Below, in pieces: positions 1 through 8,431 of a stretch of 64,000 nt of DNA. Positions within the stretch are counted from its first letter, which is position 1. The number at the start of each line of letters is the position of its first letter. The translations under genes and the position numbers were made by a program. Source of the DNA: Halalkalibacter alkalisediminis (GTDB taxonomy: Bacteria; Bacillota; Bacilli; Bacillales; Bacillaceae_D). The DNA lies in assembly GCF_028610705.1 (NCBI RefSeq), contig NZ_JAQQWT010000006.1, positions 1 to 64,000 on the forward strand, read 5' to 3'. The notes under the pieces were generated by a model, which searched no databases, was not told the origin of the DNA, and saw nothing but the letters and a program-made list of their open reading frames with translations.

Positions 1-72
1 ACTAAGTATGCATGTACATCATCAAACTGTACATTCTTATGTAATCATCTTTGTACATTATTAAATTAGCAT

Positions 73-195
73 TTATATACAAAGTTCAACCGTTGGAAGG
101 TGACTCCCACCTTCCTCTCTTGGTGTTAAGTGATGTAAAGTTAACTCAACTTCTTCTCTTTCACACAATTGACATTGCCCCATTTTTTTCTTCAT
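73..195 (-). pseudogene. Truncated HNH endonuclease remnant (YisB-like)
   Basis: A 40-codon reading frame begins at ATG 195 after a GGAGAG-like ribosome site. It encodes CQLC followed by LHHLTPREEGG and ends ELCI-stop. The CxxC pair, the HH of the beta-beta-alpha metal motif and the third Cys are those of small HNH proteins such as B. subtilis YisB. Those proteins continue with a CH pair and a further helix, which are absent here: a TAA follows immediately, and no matching continuation is seen in the other frames down to base 1. The sequence is therefore read as a 3'-truncated gene. The family assignment rests on recalled similarity. Confidence 0.6.
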
Positions 196-265
196 TTCAT
201 TGTCTCTCCATCCTTAATGTCTCATTCTTTCTACTTATTGAAATATACTATTCCTCTGATAGTAG

Positions 266-460
266 CTAAGTTGTTCTTCTTCGTTTGTTTTCTTCACGTT
301 CACGTTTTACCTGCGTAAAGCTAATGAGCATAAAATTTACTCCAATTAGAGTGGCGATAAAAGGACCAAAAAGGAACTGTCCTTGATCTAACCATCCAAT
401 TAGAAAAAAAATGAGAGATCCTATTGTGACTAAGCACCCTAAAATAAAAAATGAGATCAT
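266..460 (-). CDS. Small two-helix membrane protein
   Basis: This encodes a 64-residue protein with two hydrophobic segments (about residues 2-20 and 30-48) and a very basic C-terminal tail of Arg, Lys and Glu, suggesting a cytoplasmic tail. A strong AGGAGGGGGG ribosome site lies just ahead of ATG 460. It is divergent from the helicase gene. I do not recognise the family. The strong ribosome site and the clean membrane topology are the reasons to call it real. Confidence 0.6.
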   Translation of the reverse strand: MISFFILGCLVTIGSLIFFLIGWLDQGQFLFGPFIATLIGVNFMLISFTQVKREREENKRRRTT

Positions 461-583
461 CGCTCCCCCCTCCTTTCTTATGACTTTTTATTATTCATAT
501 CCTTTTTTATATGAAAAGTAACACACATAGGCGACAAAATTTGCTACGATAGGACAAGATGTATTTAGAGAGGGGTACGTAAT

Positions 584-2971
584 ATGCAAGTGGCTTACCA
601 CCAAGAAAAACTAATTTTCCTTCCTAGCTGTGAACGTGAAATCTGGCAACAATTGTATATGGCTAGTATTCGACAAGAGGTCACTTGTATACATTGCCAT
701 TCTCCATTACGGATGGAATTAAGTATTTTACAACCACCTTCTTTTATTCATTTACACCCGACAAAGGAATGCATGAATGCCACCATGATGTTGGAAAACA
801 AAATGAAGGAAACGTCCAAGAAGGAAGATCAAAGAACAGAAGAACAATCTTCAGCTGGCTTCCAGTTACCAAAGCGGAGGTCTATCACAACATCTTCAAT
901 TGATGAACCTGAAATCTGGAAGAAACCAGAAGAAGTAAGAGCCATTCCTCCGTTTGAAAATAATTCAAAACAAATGACAGGTGACATACACAGCTACCGG
1001 AGAATGTTAATGGAACACGGTATCTTTTTAGATCATAATCAGTGGAAAGCTGTTCAAACAACAGAAGGACCTTTACTCATACTTGCAGGGGCAGGAAGCG
1101 GAAAAACACGGGTATTAACAACGCGTACGGCTTATATGCTCACTGAGCAAAATTACTCTCCTAAAGAAATGATCCTTGTTACCTTTACAGCGAAAGCTGC
1201 TAAAGAAATGAAGGAAAGAATGCGACTCTACCCAGGGTTAGAATCGCGTACACTAAATCAATTAATGATTGGTACGTTTCACAGTATTTTTTACAAGATG
1301 TTAATGCACCATGAACCGGAGAAATGGGCCCCTACGAATTTGTTAAAGCAAGATTGGCTGAGACAAGCCATGATCAAAGAAGCAGGACGCGAAATAGACC
1401 TAGACGAAAAAGATTTTGCCTTTGATCAAGCCTTAACTCAAATCAGTTGGTGGAAAAATCATCTACTCTCTCCAGAGCATGTCAAAGCAAAAGATGTTTG
1501 GGAAGAGCGTGTTGTTTATTTGTACAAACGGTATGAACAAATGAGGTTAGCTAAGAATGCTTTTGATTTTGATGATATGTTGCTTGGCCTGTATGACCTT
1601 TTAAATCACAATGACCTTTTATTAAAAAGATATCAACAACGCTTCTCCTATGTTTCTGTTGATGAGTATCAAGACATTAATAAAGTACAAGTTGAGCTCA
1701 TTACAATGTTAAGTGATCGAACAAAGAATTTATGTGTCGTTGGAGACGATGATCAGTCTATCTATGCTTTTCGTGGGAGTGATCCTTCTTATATTCTGAA
1801 TTTCAAAGAACATTATCCTCAGACAAAAATGGTCGTACTTGCCGAGAATTATCGCTCTACACACGAAATCGTTTCGTCTGCTAACAATGTAATTCACATA
1901 AATCGAGACCGCTATTCCAAACAACTGCTTGCCCAAACCTCTTCCAACCATCCACCTCTGTTGTTCTATCCTTATGATGAAGAAGAAGAAGCAACCATGA
2001 TTGTGACGGATATGAAAAAGAAGATTGAAGCAGGGGCTCAACCATCGGACTTCGCCGTTTTATTTCGAACGAACACTTCAGCACGTGCATTAATTGAGCG
2101 CTTTGTTTCTTCTAGTATTCCTTTTCAATTAGATGCTGATGGTGAATCCTTTTACCGCAGAAAAGCCGTTCGAAAGATTTTAGCTTTTCTACGTCTAGGA
2201 ATAAACCCTGACGACAGTCAAGCATTAAGTGACCTAATAGGTGCCTTATTTTTAAAGCAACAAACTTTACAAGAAGTGAAAGCAGCTAGCATAACAAACG
2301 ATTGCTCTTATGTTGATGCCCTTCCTTTTATTCAAGGGCTAAAGCCGTTTCAAACCAAGAAACTTGAAACGCTCCCCGCCAAGTTTAAACAATTAAAATC
2401 GAAAAAGCCGATTGATGCGATCACTTTCATTGAACAAGAAATGGGATTTAATGAGTATGTAAAAAAGCAAGGCAGTGAAGGTAATAAAATGGAAAGAGGC
2501 TCAGATGATGTTCGCGATTTAAAAGTTGCTGCGAAGCTCCATTCGACAATCGGAGAATTTCTAGATTATATTGATCATATGACGATTAAATATGAAGAAC
2601 TTCGTAATCAAAAGTCATATAGTGACTCAGCACAACTAATGACCATCCACCGTGCAAAAGGCTTAGAGTATAAACACGTTTATATATTAAGCGCTGTTGA
2701 AGGAGGGTTACCTCATGACTATGCTCTTGAAGCATGGCGTGAAGGTGACGATAAACCACTAGAAGAAGAAAGACGTCTTATGTATGTAGCGATGACACGA
2801 GCCGAAAAGAGCTTGCACATTTCTGTTCCAATTATGCGTCGAGGAAAAAAAGCATTTCGCTCTCGCTTTGTACGTGAAATACAGCGAATGGCTCCTAAAC
2901 AATCTTTTGCCACAAGTAGTAGAGAAAGGAACCTGCCAAATGAACGAATTAATAATGATTCAAGAAACTGA
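584..2971 (+). CDS. yjcD: UvrD/Rep-family superfamily 1 DNA helicase (YjcD-like)
   Basis: This 795-residue protein is a 3'-5' ATP-dependent DNA helicase of superfamily 1A. An N-terminal extension of about 130 residues carries a CxxC pair (CIHC) and is followed by the helicase core. Walker A AGAGSGKT lies near residue 168, motif II DEYQD near 360, motif III GDDDQSIYAFRG soon after, and the C-terminal motifs TIHRAKGLE and VAMTRAE near 687 and 730. The length and the N-terminal extension match B. subtilis YjcD rather than PcrA. The last codons overlap the start of the following HD-hydrolase gene, implying cotranscription. A role in repair or recombination is inferred from family. Confidence 0.88.
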   Translation: MQVAYHQEKLIFLPSCEREIWQQLYMASIRQEVTCIHCHSPLRMELSILQPPSFIHLHPTKECMNATMMLENKMKETSKKEDQRTEEQSSAGFQLPKRRSITTSSIDEPEIWKKPEEVRAIPPFENNSKQMTGDIHSYRRMLMEHGIFLDHNQWKAVQTTEGPLLILAGAGSGKTRVLTTRTAYMLTEQNYSPKEMILVTFTAKAAKEMKERMRLYPGLESRTLNQLMIGTFHSIFYKMLMHHEPEKWAPTNLLKQDWLRQAMIKEAGREIDLDEKDFAFDQALTQISWWKNHLLSPEHVKAKDVWEERVVYLYKRYEQMRLAKNAFDFDDMLLGLYDLLNHNDLLLKRYQQRFSYVSVDEYQDINKVQVELITMLSDRTKNLCVVGDDDQSIYAFRGSDPSYILNFKEHYPQTKMVVLAENYRSTHEIVSSANNVIHINRDRYSKQLLAQTSSNHPPLLFYPYDEEEEATMIVTDMKKKIEAGAQPSDFAVLFRTNTSARALIERFVSSSIPFQLDADGESFYRRKAVRKILAFLRLGINPDDSQALSDLIGALFLKQQTLQEVKAASITNDCSYVDALPFIQGLKPFQTKKLETLPAKFKQLKSKKPIDAITFIEQEMGFNEYVKKQGSEGNKMERGSDDVRDLKVAAKLHSTIGEFLDYIDHMTIKYEELRNQKSYSDSAQLMTIHRAKGLEYKHVYILSAVEGGLPHDYALEAWREGDDKPLEEERRLMYVAMTRAEKSLHISVPIMRRGKKAFRSRFVREIQRMAPKQSFATSSRERNLPNERINNDSRN

Positions 2972-3578
2972 AAAATGGGTTAAGACTCAGCTTGAGAATG
3001 AGGGAACAGGACATGACTGGCACCATATTAGACGAGTAACGAAACAAGCTAAAGAAATGGCAAAAGTAGAAGGCGCAGATGAAGTCATCGTCACCCTTGC
3101 AGCCCTTCTTCATGATTTAATTGACGATAAAGTAGTTGAGAGCGAAGAAGAAGGATTAAAACAAGTGACTCAGTGGTTAACTTCCATTGGTACCACTGCC
3201 GCCCAGCGTCAACACATCATTACAATTATAACAACCATGTCGTTTAAAGGTGGGACTAATAAACCTGTTACAACGCTTGAAGCTCAAGTCGTTCAAGATG
3301 CTGATCGTTTAGATGCTATCGGGGCGATTGGAATTGCGCGAACGTTTATTTACGCTGGAAGCAAAGGCGACCCGATGTATGATCCAAATTTAGCAATACG
3401 AGATTCACTAACTTTAAAAGAATATCGGAATGGACGTTCTAGTGCAATTGGTCACTTTTATGAAAAGCTACTAAAATTAAAAGATTTAATGAATACGAAA
3501 GAAGGAAAAAAACGTGCAGAATTGCGGCACCAATTCCTTGAAGAATATTTACAACAATTTCTTCAAGAATGGAATTGA
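2940..3578 (+). CDS. HD-domain nucleotide pyrophosphohydrolase-like protein (YpgQ type)
   Basis: This 212-residue HD-superfamily metal-dependent hydrolase resembles B. subtilis YpgQ, which hydrolyses nucleotides. Metal-binding signatures are GHDWHHIRR near residue 23, LLHDLIDDK near 57 and the later D in QDADRLDAIGAIG near 122. ATG 2940 is chosen because AGAAAGGA lies about 7 bases ahead and the N-terminus MNELI matches the expected family length. It overlaps the helicase end by about 30 bases in another frame, so translational coupling is likely. The substrate is not determinable from sequence. Confidence 0.82.
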   Translation: MNELIMIQETEKWVKTQLENEGTGHDWHHIRRVTKQAKEMAKVEGADEVIVTLAALLHDLIDDKVVESEEEGLKQVTQWLTSIGTTAAQRQHIITIITTMSFKGGTNKPVTTLEAQVVQDADRLDAIGAIGIARTFIYAGSKGDPMYDPNLAIRDSLTLKEYRNGRSSAIGHFYEKLLKLKDLMNTKEGKKRAELRHQFLEEYLQQFLQEWN

Positions 3579-3628
3579 TTTCTTTTTCACTTCTACTTCC
3601 CTTCTAACATTTCATACCATAAGCAAAG

Positions 3629-3674
3629 AGCGCCAATATTATGATCAATCGGTTATGAATATTGGCGCTTTTTT
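3629..3674 (+). terminator. Intrinsic terminator after HD hydrolase
   Basis: A 12-bp inverted repeat (AGCGCCAATATT with its complement) around a 17-base loop is followed by a T run. It ends the helicase/HD-hydrolase transcript ahead of the convergent coat gene. Confidence 0.85.
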
Positions 3675-3696
3675 CCTGTTATCATTTACAGCTAAT

Positions 3697-4062
3697 TTAT
3701 AAAATTTGCACTGCTGTTACCTCATTTATATTTAGCTGCACTTGCTCCTCTTCAGTTACTATTACAATCGAATTAGATTTCACTTCTTTTATATGTCCTT
3801 TATAAACTTCATCGTCGACCTCAATCTTAATTCCTTGATCAGTTGGGCTAGTAATGAGATATTCTAACTTCTCCGAAATGGTCATCTTCTCGGTAGCAAT
3901 TTCTTCAAAGTGATGATCTAATATATACTCGTTTTTTTCAACGGATGATTTTGCCTCAACATGAACTTTAAACTTTTTATAAATAAATTCTTGATTGATG
4001 GCCTCTACGTCAGCTTCTTTACGCTGGTAAATATATAATAATGGCGCAGTTTTCTTAGACAT
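3697..4062 (-). CDS. CotO-like spore coat protein
   Basis: This 121-residue protein begins MSKKTAPLLYIYQ, the short hydrophobic N-terminal signature I associate with the CotO family of coat proteins. The rest is charged and ends in a beta-rich segment (KIEVDDEVYKGHIKEV). ATG 4062 is preferred over GTG 4071 because GGAGAGGGGAG lies at proper spacing before it. It is shorter than B. subtilis CotO (about 227 residues). Its place between fabI and the helicase matches the B. subtilis order fabI-cotO. CotO acts in late coat or outer-layer assembly. The assignment depends on the N-terminus and context, so it is probable rather than certain. Confidence 0.6.
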   Translation of the reverse strand: MSKKTAPLLYIYQRKEADVEAINQEFIYKKFKVHVEAKSSVEKNEYILDHHFEEIATEKMTISEKLEYLITSPTDQGIKIEVDDEVYKGHIKEVKSNSIVIVTEEEQVQLNINEVTAVQIL

Positions 4063-4217
4063 TTTATGCACTCCCCTCTCCTGACTCTTATTAATCTATT
4101 TACACTCAGCCCTATATATGATACTTAAATAAATCATAATGAAATGTGGATAAGCTACATATATATAGTAAAGAAAAAGTACGCAACGAACGATCAGAAT
4201 GAAAATGAGGTGAGATA

Positions 4218-4565
4218 GTGAAACAACAAACTAATGCAAAGTTAGAAGAAGTCGTTCAGATGATTGAGGAAGCTACTGCTCTTTATGAAGAAATCATAAA
4301 AAAAATGGACCTAACTAACCAAAACGTAGAGAATACACTTCCCTCCAGTAAATCCTTGAGAGTGTTAGTGAACGATAAAAGAACAGTTCTAGACCCTTCT
4401 GTTAAATTCGAAGATATTAAAGATCCTAGCCCCCTTGATTCTCCTCTTCCTTCGGGGCATATGGTTACTTCTTTTTATTACAGAAACCCAAATCAAACGA
4501 ATCCATCCTATCAAACAGAACCAGTATTATTAAAGCCTTGGCTTTCTTATCGTGCACTAAAGTAA
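4218..4565 (+). CDS. Hypothetical protein, 115 residues
   Basis: A GTG start at 4218 follows GAGGTGAG at good spacing. The first 40 residues are predicted helical and charged (possible coiled coil), and the remainder is proline- and serine-rich and probably disordered. There is no signal peptide, membrane segment or recognised motif. It lies between two coat-type genes and has its own terminator, so a spore-associated role is possible but not shown. Confidence 0.65.
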   Translation: MKQQTNAKLEEVVQMIEEATALYEEIIKKMDLTNQNVENTLPSSKSLRVLVNDKRTVLDPSVKFEDIKDPSPLDSPLPSGHMVTSFYYRNPNQTNPSYQTEPVLLKPWLSYRALK

Positions 4566-4576
4566 TCACAAATAAG

Positions 4577-4610
4577 AAACAAGCTATCATCCTGTGATGA
4601 TAGCTTGTTT
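4577..4610 (+). terminator. Terminator-like hairpin
   Basis: A perfect 15-bp inverted repeat with a 4-base loop ends in TTT, just after the preceding stop. It probably terminates the 115-residue gene. Confidence 0.75.
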
Positions 4611-4737
4611 GCTGAGCATTCTTGCCTTGCATGATAACTGCTTTATTTTAGTAAAAACACAAAGGCTTCCTCCACTAAATAAAAAAGGGACTGCTAAATC
4701 GATTAAAATACTTCGATTTATTCTAAAGTGGACACTC

Positions 4738-4764
4738 ACCCAATGGAACATTCCTCATATGATA
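4738..4764 (+). promoter_or_regulatory. Candidate sigma-K promoter
   Basis: CATATGATA at 4756-4764 fits the sigma-K -10 consensus CATAnnnTA, and an AC dinucleotide lies 16 bases upstream as in the sigma-K -35. The site is about 40 bases before the proline-rich gene and fits a mother-cell coat gene. This is a pattern match only. Confidence 0.5.
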
Positions 4765-4801
4765 TTTTGAAAACTGCAACAACCTAAAGGAGGAAATGTA
4801 A

Positions 4802-5206
4802 ATGTACGGTCCACAAGGCCCTTCTGTTCAATATCTACCTCCGACAGTGATTTCACAATATGTCGGTCAATGGATTACCACGTCTATTCCAAACTACGGT
4901 CAAGTAACAGCTTATGTAACAGACTACAATCGTCGTAATGGGATGGTTTCCATGTTTATGTATAGAGCACCATCCTATCAGCCTCAGTTTATCCAAGTAC
5001 ATCATAGTGATTTAGTAGGGATTGCTCCATACTATGGTCCAATTCCACCTCGCCCTACTCCACCTAGACCACCCAGACCACCTAGACCGTGGCAACCAAG
5101 TCCAGGACCTGGATTTCCTGGAGGCGGTATTTGGCCATGGATCTTCTATCAAACAGGCGTTTTTGGTCAACAGCAACGAGAGGACGACCACTATTACTAC
5201 TACTAA
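4802..5206 (+). CDS. Proline/tyrosine-rich protein, probable spore coat component
   Basis: This 134-residue protein follows an AGGAGG site. Residues 1-80 form an SH3-like beta-rich part rich in Tyr, Gln and Pro. Residues 80-105 are PRP/PPR repeats, then a Gly/Pro/Trp stretch leads to a terminal DDHYYYY. Tyr-rich, repetitive small proteins of this kind are typical of spore coats. A candidate sigma-K promoter lies upstream and a CotO-like gene is nearby. No family is recognised, so the coat role is inference. Confidence 0.7.
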   Translation: MYGPQGPSVQYLPPTVISQYVGQWITTSIPNYGQVTAYVTDYNRRNGMVSMFMYRAPSYQPQFIQVHHSDLVGIAPYYGPIPPRPTPPRPPRPPRPWQPSPGPGFPGGGIWPWIFYQTGVFGQQQREDDHYYYY

Positions 5207-5214
5207 AACGAATG

Positions 5215-5248
5215 AAAAGAAGACAGACTCGCGTCTGCCTTCTTTTTT
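5215..5248. terminator. Bidirectional terminator
   Basis: An 11-12 bp hairpin (AGAAGACAGAC with GTCTGCCTTCT, one mismatch) is flanked by A and T runs. It can terminate both the proline-rich gene and the convergent fabI. Confidence 0.75.
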
Positions 5249-6029
5249 ATGACATGGATAAGATGTTGTAGCCACTGTCAACGTGTAACATTTCCCCTGT
5301 CATTCCACGTGATAAATCGCTCATTAAGAATAGAGCTGTGTCTCCAACCTCTTCTTGAGTCGTTGTGCGACGTAATGGAGCACGCTCTTCAATTTCTTTT
5401 AACACATCATTAAAACCGCCGATTCCTTTAGCCGCAAGTGTACGAATAGGACCAGCTGAAATGGCGTTAACACGGATGTTTTCTTTCCCTAAATCATTAG
5501 CTAAGTATTTCACACTCGCATCTAGAGAAGCTTTTGCCACACCCATTACATTATAGTTACGGACAACTCTTTCCCCACCAAGATATGTCAAGGTTACAAT
5601 GCTTCCTCCGTCCGTCATTAGTGTGCGAGCTACTTTCGCAACTGCTGTTAGAGAATAAGCACTAATATTTTGCGCAAGTAAGAAACCCTCACGAGTTGTA
5701 TTAAGATACTCCCCTTCAAGCTCCTCTTTATTCGCGAATGCAATACAGTGAGCAATTCCATGAATGGTTCCCACTTCATCTTTAATTTGTGAAAATGTCT
5801 TTTCGATCTCTTCGTCACTTGTAATATCACAAGGTAAGATAAGGTGATCTTGTCGATCTAACGTCTCAGCAAGTTGACGAACATTTTTCTCTAGACGCTC
5901 CCCTGCATATGTAAATATTAATCTTGCACCTGCATTTGCCAACGATTGAGCGATCCCCCAAGCGATACTGCGTTTGTTAGCAACCCCCATGACTACATAT
6001 GTACGTTCTTTTAAAGAAAGTTGAATCAT
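5247..6029 (-). CDS. fabI: Enoyl-[acyl-carrier-protein] reductase FabI
   Basis: This 260-residue cytoplasmic short-chain dehydrogenase reduces trans-2-enoyl-ACP in the last step of each fatty acid elongation cycle. GVANKRSIAWGIA near residue 14 is the nucleotide-binding loop of the FabI type. The Y-x6-Y-x6-K-like active site is visible in YNVMGVAKASLDASVKYLA. Sequence and length closely match B. subtilis FabI (258 residues). ATG 6029 is preferred because GGAGGGG lies immediately ahead; an in-frame upstream ATG would swallow that site. A FapR operator lies in the promoter region. This is the target of triclosan-type inhibitors in other bacteria. Confidence 0.96.
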   Translation of the reverse strand: MIQLSLKERTYVVMGVANKRSIAWGIAQSLANAGARLIFTYAGERLEKNVRQLAETLDRQDHLILPCDITSDEEIEKTFSQIKDEVGTIHGIAHCIAFANKEELEGEYLNTTREGFLLAQNISAYSLTAVAKVARTLMTDGGSIVTLTYLGGERVVRNYNVMGVAKASLDASVKYLANDLGKENIRVNAISAGPIRTLAAKGIGGFNDVLKEIEERAPLRRTTTQEEVGDTALFLMSDLSRGMTGEMLHVDSGYNILSMS

Positions 6030-6054
6030 ATTTTCCCCTCCATTATGAGTAGTT

Positions 6055-6073
6055 ATTAATACCAAGTACTAAT
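6055..6073. promoter_or_regulatory. FapR operator upstream of fabI
   Basis: The palindrome ATTAATACCAAGTACTAAT matches the known FapR operator (ATTAGTACCTGATACTAAT type). FapR represses fatty acid synthesis genes and is released by malonyl-CoA. The site sits about 25 bases before the fabI start. A near-perfect copy precedes fabH at 60330. Confidence 0.85.
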
Positions 6074-6120
6074 TATTATAGCACATCAACTTATTGTTAG
6101 ATAGTTCAACAAAAAAATGT

Positions 6121-6267
6121 CTATCCCTTTTTTGTTTGTATATTCTTCTCTTCATACTGACAATTTCCACATTTATAAATGACATTCTGGTTTGATTGAG
6201 CGGTTAGTAAGTTATCGATCGGCTTTTGATCCTGACAATTGGGACAAATAACCGTTATATTTGTCAT
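6121..6267 (-). CDS. 48-residue zinc-ribbon protein
   Basis: ATG 6267 follows AAAGGAGGTTTACTT. The protein has two knuckles, CPNC at residues 8-11 and CGNC at 33-36, a four-cysteine zinc ribbon with no other domain. It lies between the antiporter and fabI on the same strand. Such stand-alone ribbons may bind nucleic acid or protein. Function is unknown. Confidence 0.7.
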   Translation of the reverse strand: MTNITVICPNCQDQKPIDNLLTAQSNQNVIYKCGNCQYEEKNIQTKKG

Positions 6268-6332
6268 AAGTAAACCTCCTTTTTTTTGCTAGGATGCCCT
6301 TGTTATCTAACTTCATTCAATAAACTAAAATG

Positions 6333-6365
6333 AAAAAGGAACCATCCAATGGTGGTGCCCTTTAT
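6333..6365 (-). terminator. Possible terminator of antiporter gene
   Basis: On the minus strand an imperfect hairpin (ACCAT/ATGGT core with flanking GG/CC pairs) is followed by TTTTTCATTT, just beyond the antiporter stop. Confidence 0.5.
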
Positions 6366-8431
6366 TATTCATAAGAACTTTTTGATAAAAATGTTTTAGG
6401 TAATGCCGTTCCTCGAGTTCCACGTAAATCAACTTCTTCGGTTTCTGGTGGGTATACCATAATAAAGCTCTCAGGACCGGAATGAGCCAATACTCGAGGT
6501 AATCGCTCAAGTTGTGGATGCCATGCAACCGTTCCTCTTCTAGCACTAAAAACAAACACAACATCGTCAGCTCGTAAAAGTGGCATATATGTGTTATGCC
6601 ATTCATTCCAAGTCTTCAGACTCGTCATTGTCACTTTCACATCTGGTTTAATTTCATTAAAACTTCTCGCATAACTCTTAAGATTATCCTTTACAACATA
6701 ACAAGCAATCGATGCCCCGAGTTGATTCGCTATAAGTTTTACGGCCTTTACAGACTGGTAATATCCAGCTTTATGGTCAAAACCAGAAGGAACGATAATG
6801 ACAATTCTTTTCGTTGTGTTGAGTGGATGCCCTAATTTAGATACAAGAATCATCTGGGTTGTTCTCTCAAGAAGTTGGTCTAATATGCCACCAAAAATCT
6901 TTTGGGGAGTAGATAACTTCCCATTCCAACCAATCACAGCTGTTGTAATCCGGGATTCTTCCATCGCTCGGATAATTCCCGACGTTATATTTGTATCGAC
7001 ACGGGTTAGCATTTGGATGGGGATTTCTGCACCAGCAGCATAGGTGACCGCGTGACCTAATAATTTTTCAGCTTCAACAATTCTTGAGGCTGAATCCTCT
7101 CGTCCTCCCTGAGCAACTGATAACGCATAAAGAGGTTGTGGAGATTGACCACGAATAATAAAAGATAAGTCCATTAGTGATTCCATCGTTTTTGGATTTG
7201 CGACCGGAACCAACACTCTTTCAGGAGCTGATGAAGGCTCATACGGCTTTTGTTCTTCCTTCATAGCAATCATTCTAGCAAACTTCTCAACAGTGTAAGG
7301 TCCAATCATACACGTCACTAAAATCATCACAATAATCGCATTAACGGTTGCTTGATCAAATAGCCCTAAGTCAAACCCAACTAACGTCGCAGCTAACGTC
7401 GCAGCTGCCTGAGGAATGGTTAAACCAAATATTAATTTAATTTCTTCAAGTGAATAATTGTAGATCTTTCCAGCAATCCAAGCAGCGGAAAACTTCCCGA
7501 AAATAACCAGTGTTACAACTAAAGCCGCTTTTACCCAAGCAGATGGATCATTAAATAAGATCCTAAGGTCCATTAACATCCCTACAGATAATAAGAAAAA
7601 CGGTATAAATAACGAATTACCAATGAACTTGATTCGATTCATCAATGGACTTTGTTCAAAGATGAATCGATTTAATGCCAAGCCTGCCAAGAATGCACCA
7701 ATGATTGGTTCTAATCCTGCCACTGTTGCAAAAAAAGCAGATACAAATAAGACGGTCATTACAAATATATACTCCATTGTTCCTTCACTGCTTAGAGTGC
7801 GGAAAAAGAACTTTGCCGCAATCGGAACAATAATAAATACACCAGCAACGTAAACAATTAAGGAGACAAATAGAAGAAACCAAAAATCAGGGGTTAACTC
7901 TCCTTGCATAGAACCCGCGACTATGGCTAAAACAAGTAGAGCTAACGTATCTGTCATGATCGTCCCACCTACCGAGGTAGTCACAGCTTTATTTTTAGAA
8001 ATTCCTAGACGGCTTGCAATCGGATAGGCTAACAGTGTATGTGATCCAAGTAAAGAACCAAGTAGAATAGAACCTGCTACAGAATACCCTAATACATAAG
8101 CACCAATTGTTCCTATTATAAAAGGAATCCCGAAAGACATCGTTCCGAAAGTTAAACTTCTTTTTCGATATTTTTTGAATCCCTCTAAGTCAATTTCTAA
8201 CCCTGCAATAAAAATAATGTATAAAAGTCCAACCGTTCCAAGCAAGATAATGGTTGGGTCTCGGTCGAGTAGACCTAACCCATTAGGACCGATAATAACA
8301 CCGGCAAAAATAAAACCGATTATCCCTGGAATTCTTAGTTTTGCCATAATAAGAGGAGCTACTAAAAAGACAAACATGGCTATAGCAAAAATAAGAACAG
8401 GATTTGTAACTGGTTGTGATATCAATCCCAT
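6365..8431 (-). CDS. CPA2-family cation:proton antiporter with C-terminal stress-protein-like domains
   Basis: This is a 688-residue integral membrane protein. Residues about 10-385 hold some 12 hydrophobic helices of the Na+/H+ exchanger fold, including LLGSLLGSHTLLAYPIASRLG and GLTIPQAAATLAATL. Residues about 410-680 are soluble and contain two universal-stress-protein-like halves (RVLVPVANPKT and RIVIIVPSGFDH). No TrkA-N/C domain is evident. It is larger than the B. subtilis antiporter YjbQ (about 614 residues), which occupies the same locus. Exchange of Na+ or K+ for H+ is inferred. AAGGAG precedes ATG 8431. Confidence 0.85.
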   Translation of the reverse strand: MGLISQPVTNPVLIFAIAMFVFLVAPLIMAKLRIPGIIGFIFAGVIIGPNGLGLLDRDPTIILLGTVGLLYIIFIAGLEIDLEGFKKYRKRSLTFGTMSFGIPFIIGTIGAYVLGYSVAGSILLGSLLGSHTLLAYPIASRLGISKNKAVTTSVGGTIMTDTLALLVLAIVAGSMQGELTPDFWFLLFVSLIVYVAGVFIIVPIAAKFFFRTLSSEGTMEYIFVMTVLFVSAFFATVAGLEPIIGAFLAGLALNRFIFEQSPLMNRIKFIGNSLFIPFFLLSVGMLMDLRILFNDPSAWVKAALVVTLVIFGKFSAAWIAGKIYNYSLEEIKLIFGLTIPQAAATLAATLVGFDLGLFDQATVNAIIVMILVTCMIGPYTVEKFARMIAMKEEQKPYEPSSAPERVLVPVANPKTMESLMDLSFIIRGQSPQPLYALSVAQGGREDSASRIVEAEKLLGHAVTYAAGAEIPIQMLTRVDTNITSGIIRAMEESRITTAVIGWNGKLSTPQKIFGGILDQLLERTTQMILVSKLGHPLNTTKRIVIIVPSGFDHKAGYYQSVKAVKLIANQLGASIACYVVKDNLKSYARSFNEIKPDVKVTMTSLKTWNEWHNTYMPLLRADDVVFVFSARRGTVAWHPQLERLPRVLAHSGPESFIMVYPPETEEVDLRGTRGTALPKTFLSKSSYE

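Noticed and set aside
73-195. Frameshift rather than truncation in the HNH remnant
   Set aside because: No other frame past the stop continues with the expected Cys-His helix.
51-269. 72-codon plus-strand frame at the left edge
   Set aside because: It is antisense to the HNH remnant, has no ribosome site and has no coherent composition.
4080-4217. Sigma-K or sigma-E sites for the CotO-like and 115-residue genes
   Set aside because: CATATATAG-like strings occur, but neither spacing nor final bases fit the consensus.
5012-5281. Arg/Trp/Ser-rich frame opposite the Pro-rich gene
   Set aside because: It is a complement artefact of the repetitive proline codons.
6325-6606. 93-codon frame in the antiporter region
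   Set aside because: It is a shadow of the antiporter coding sequence in another frame.
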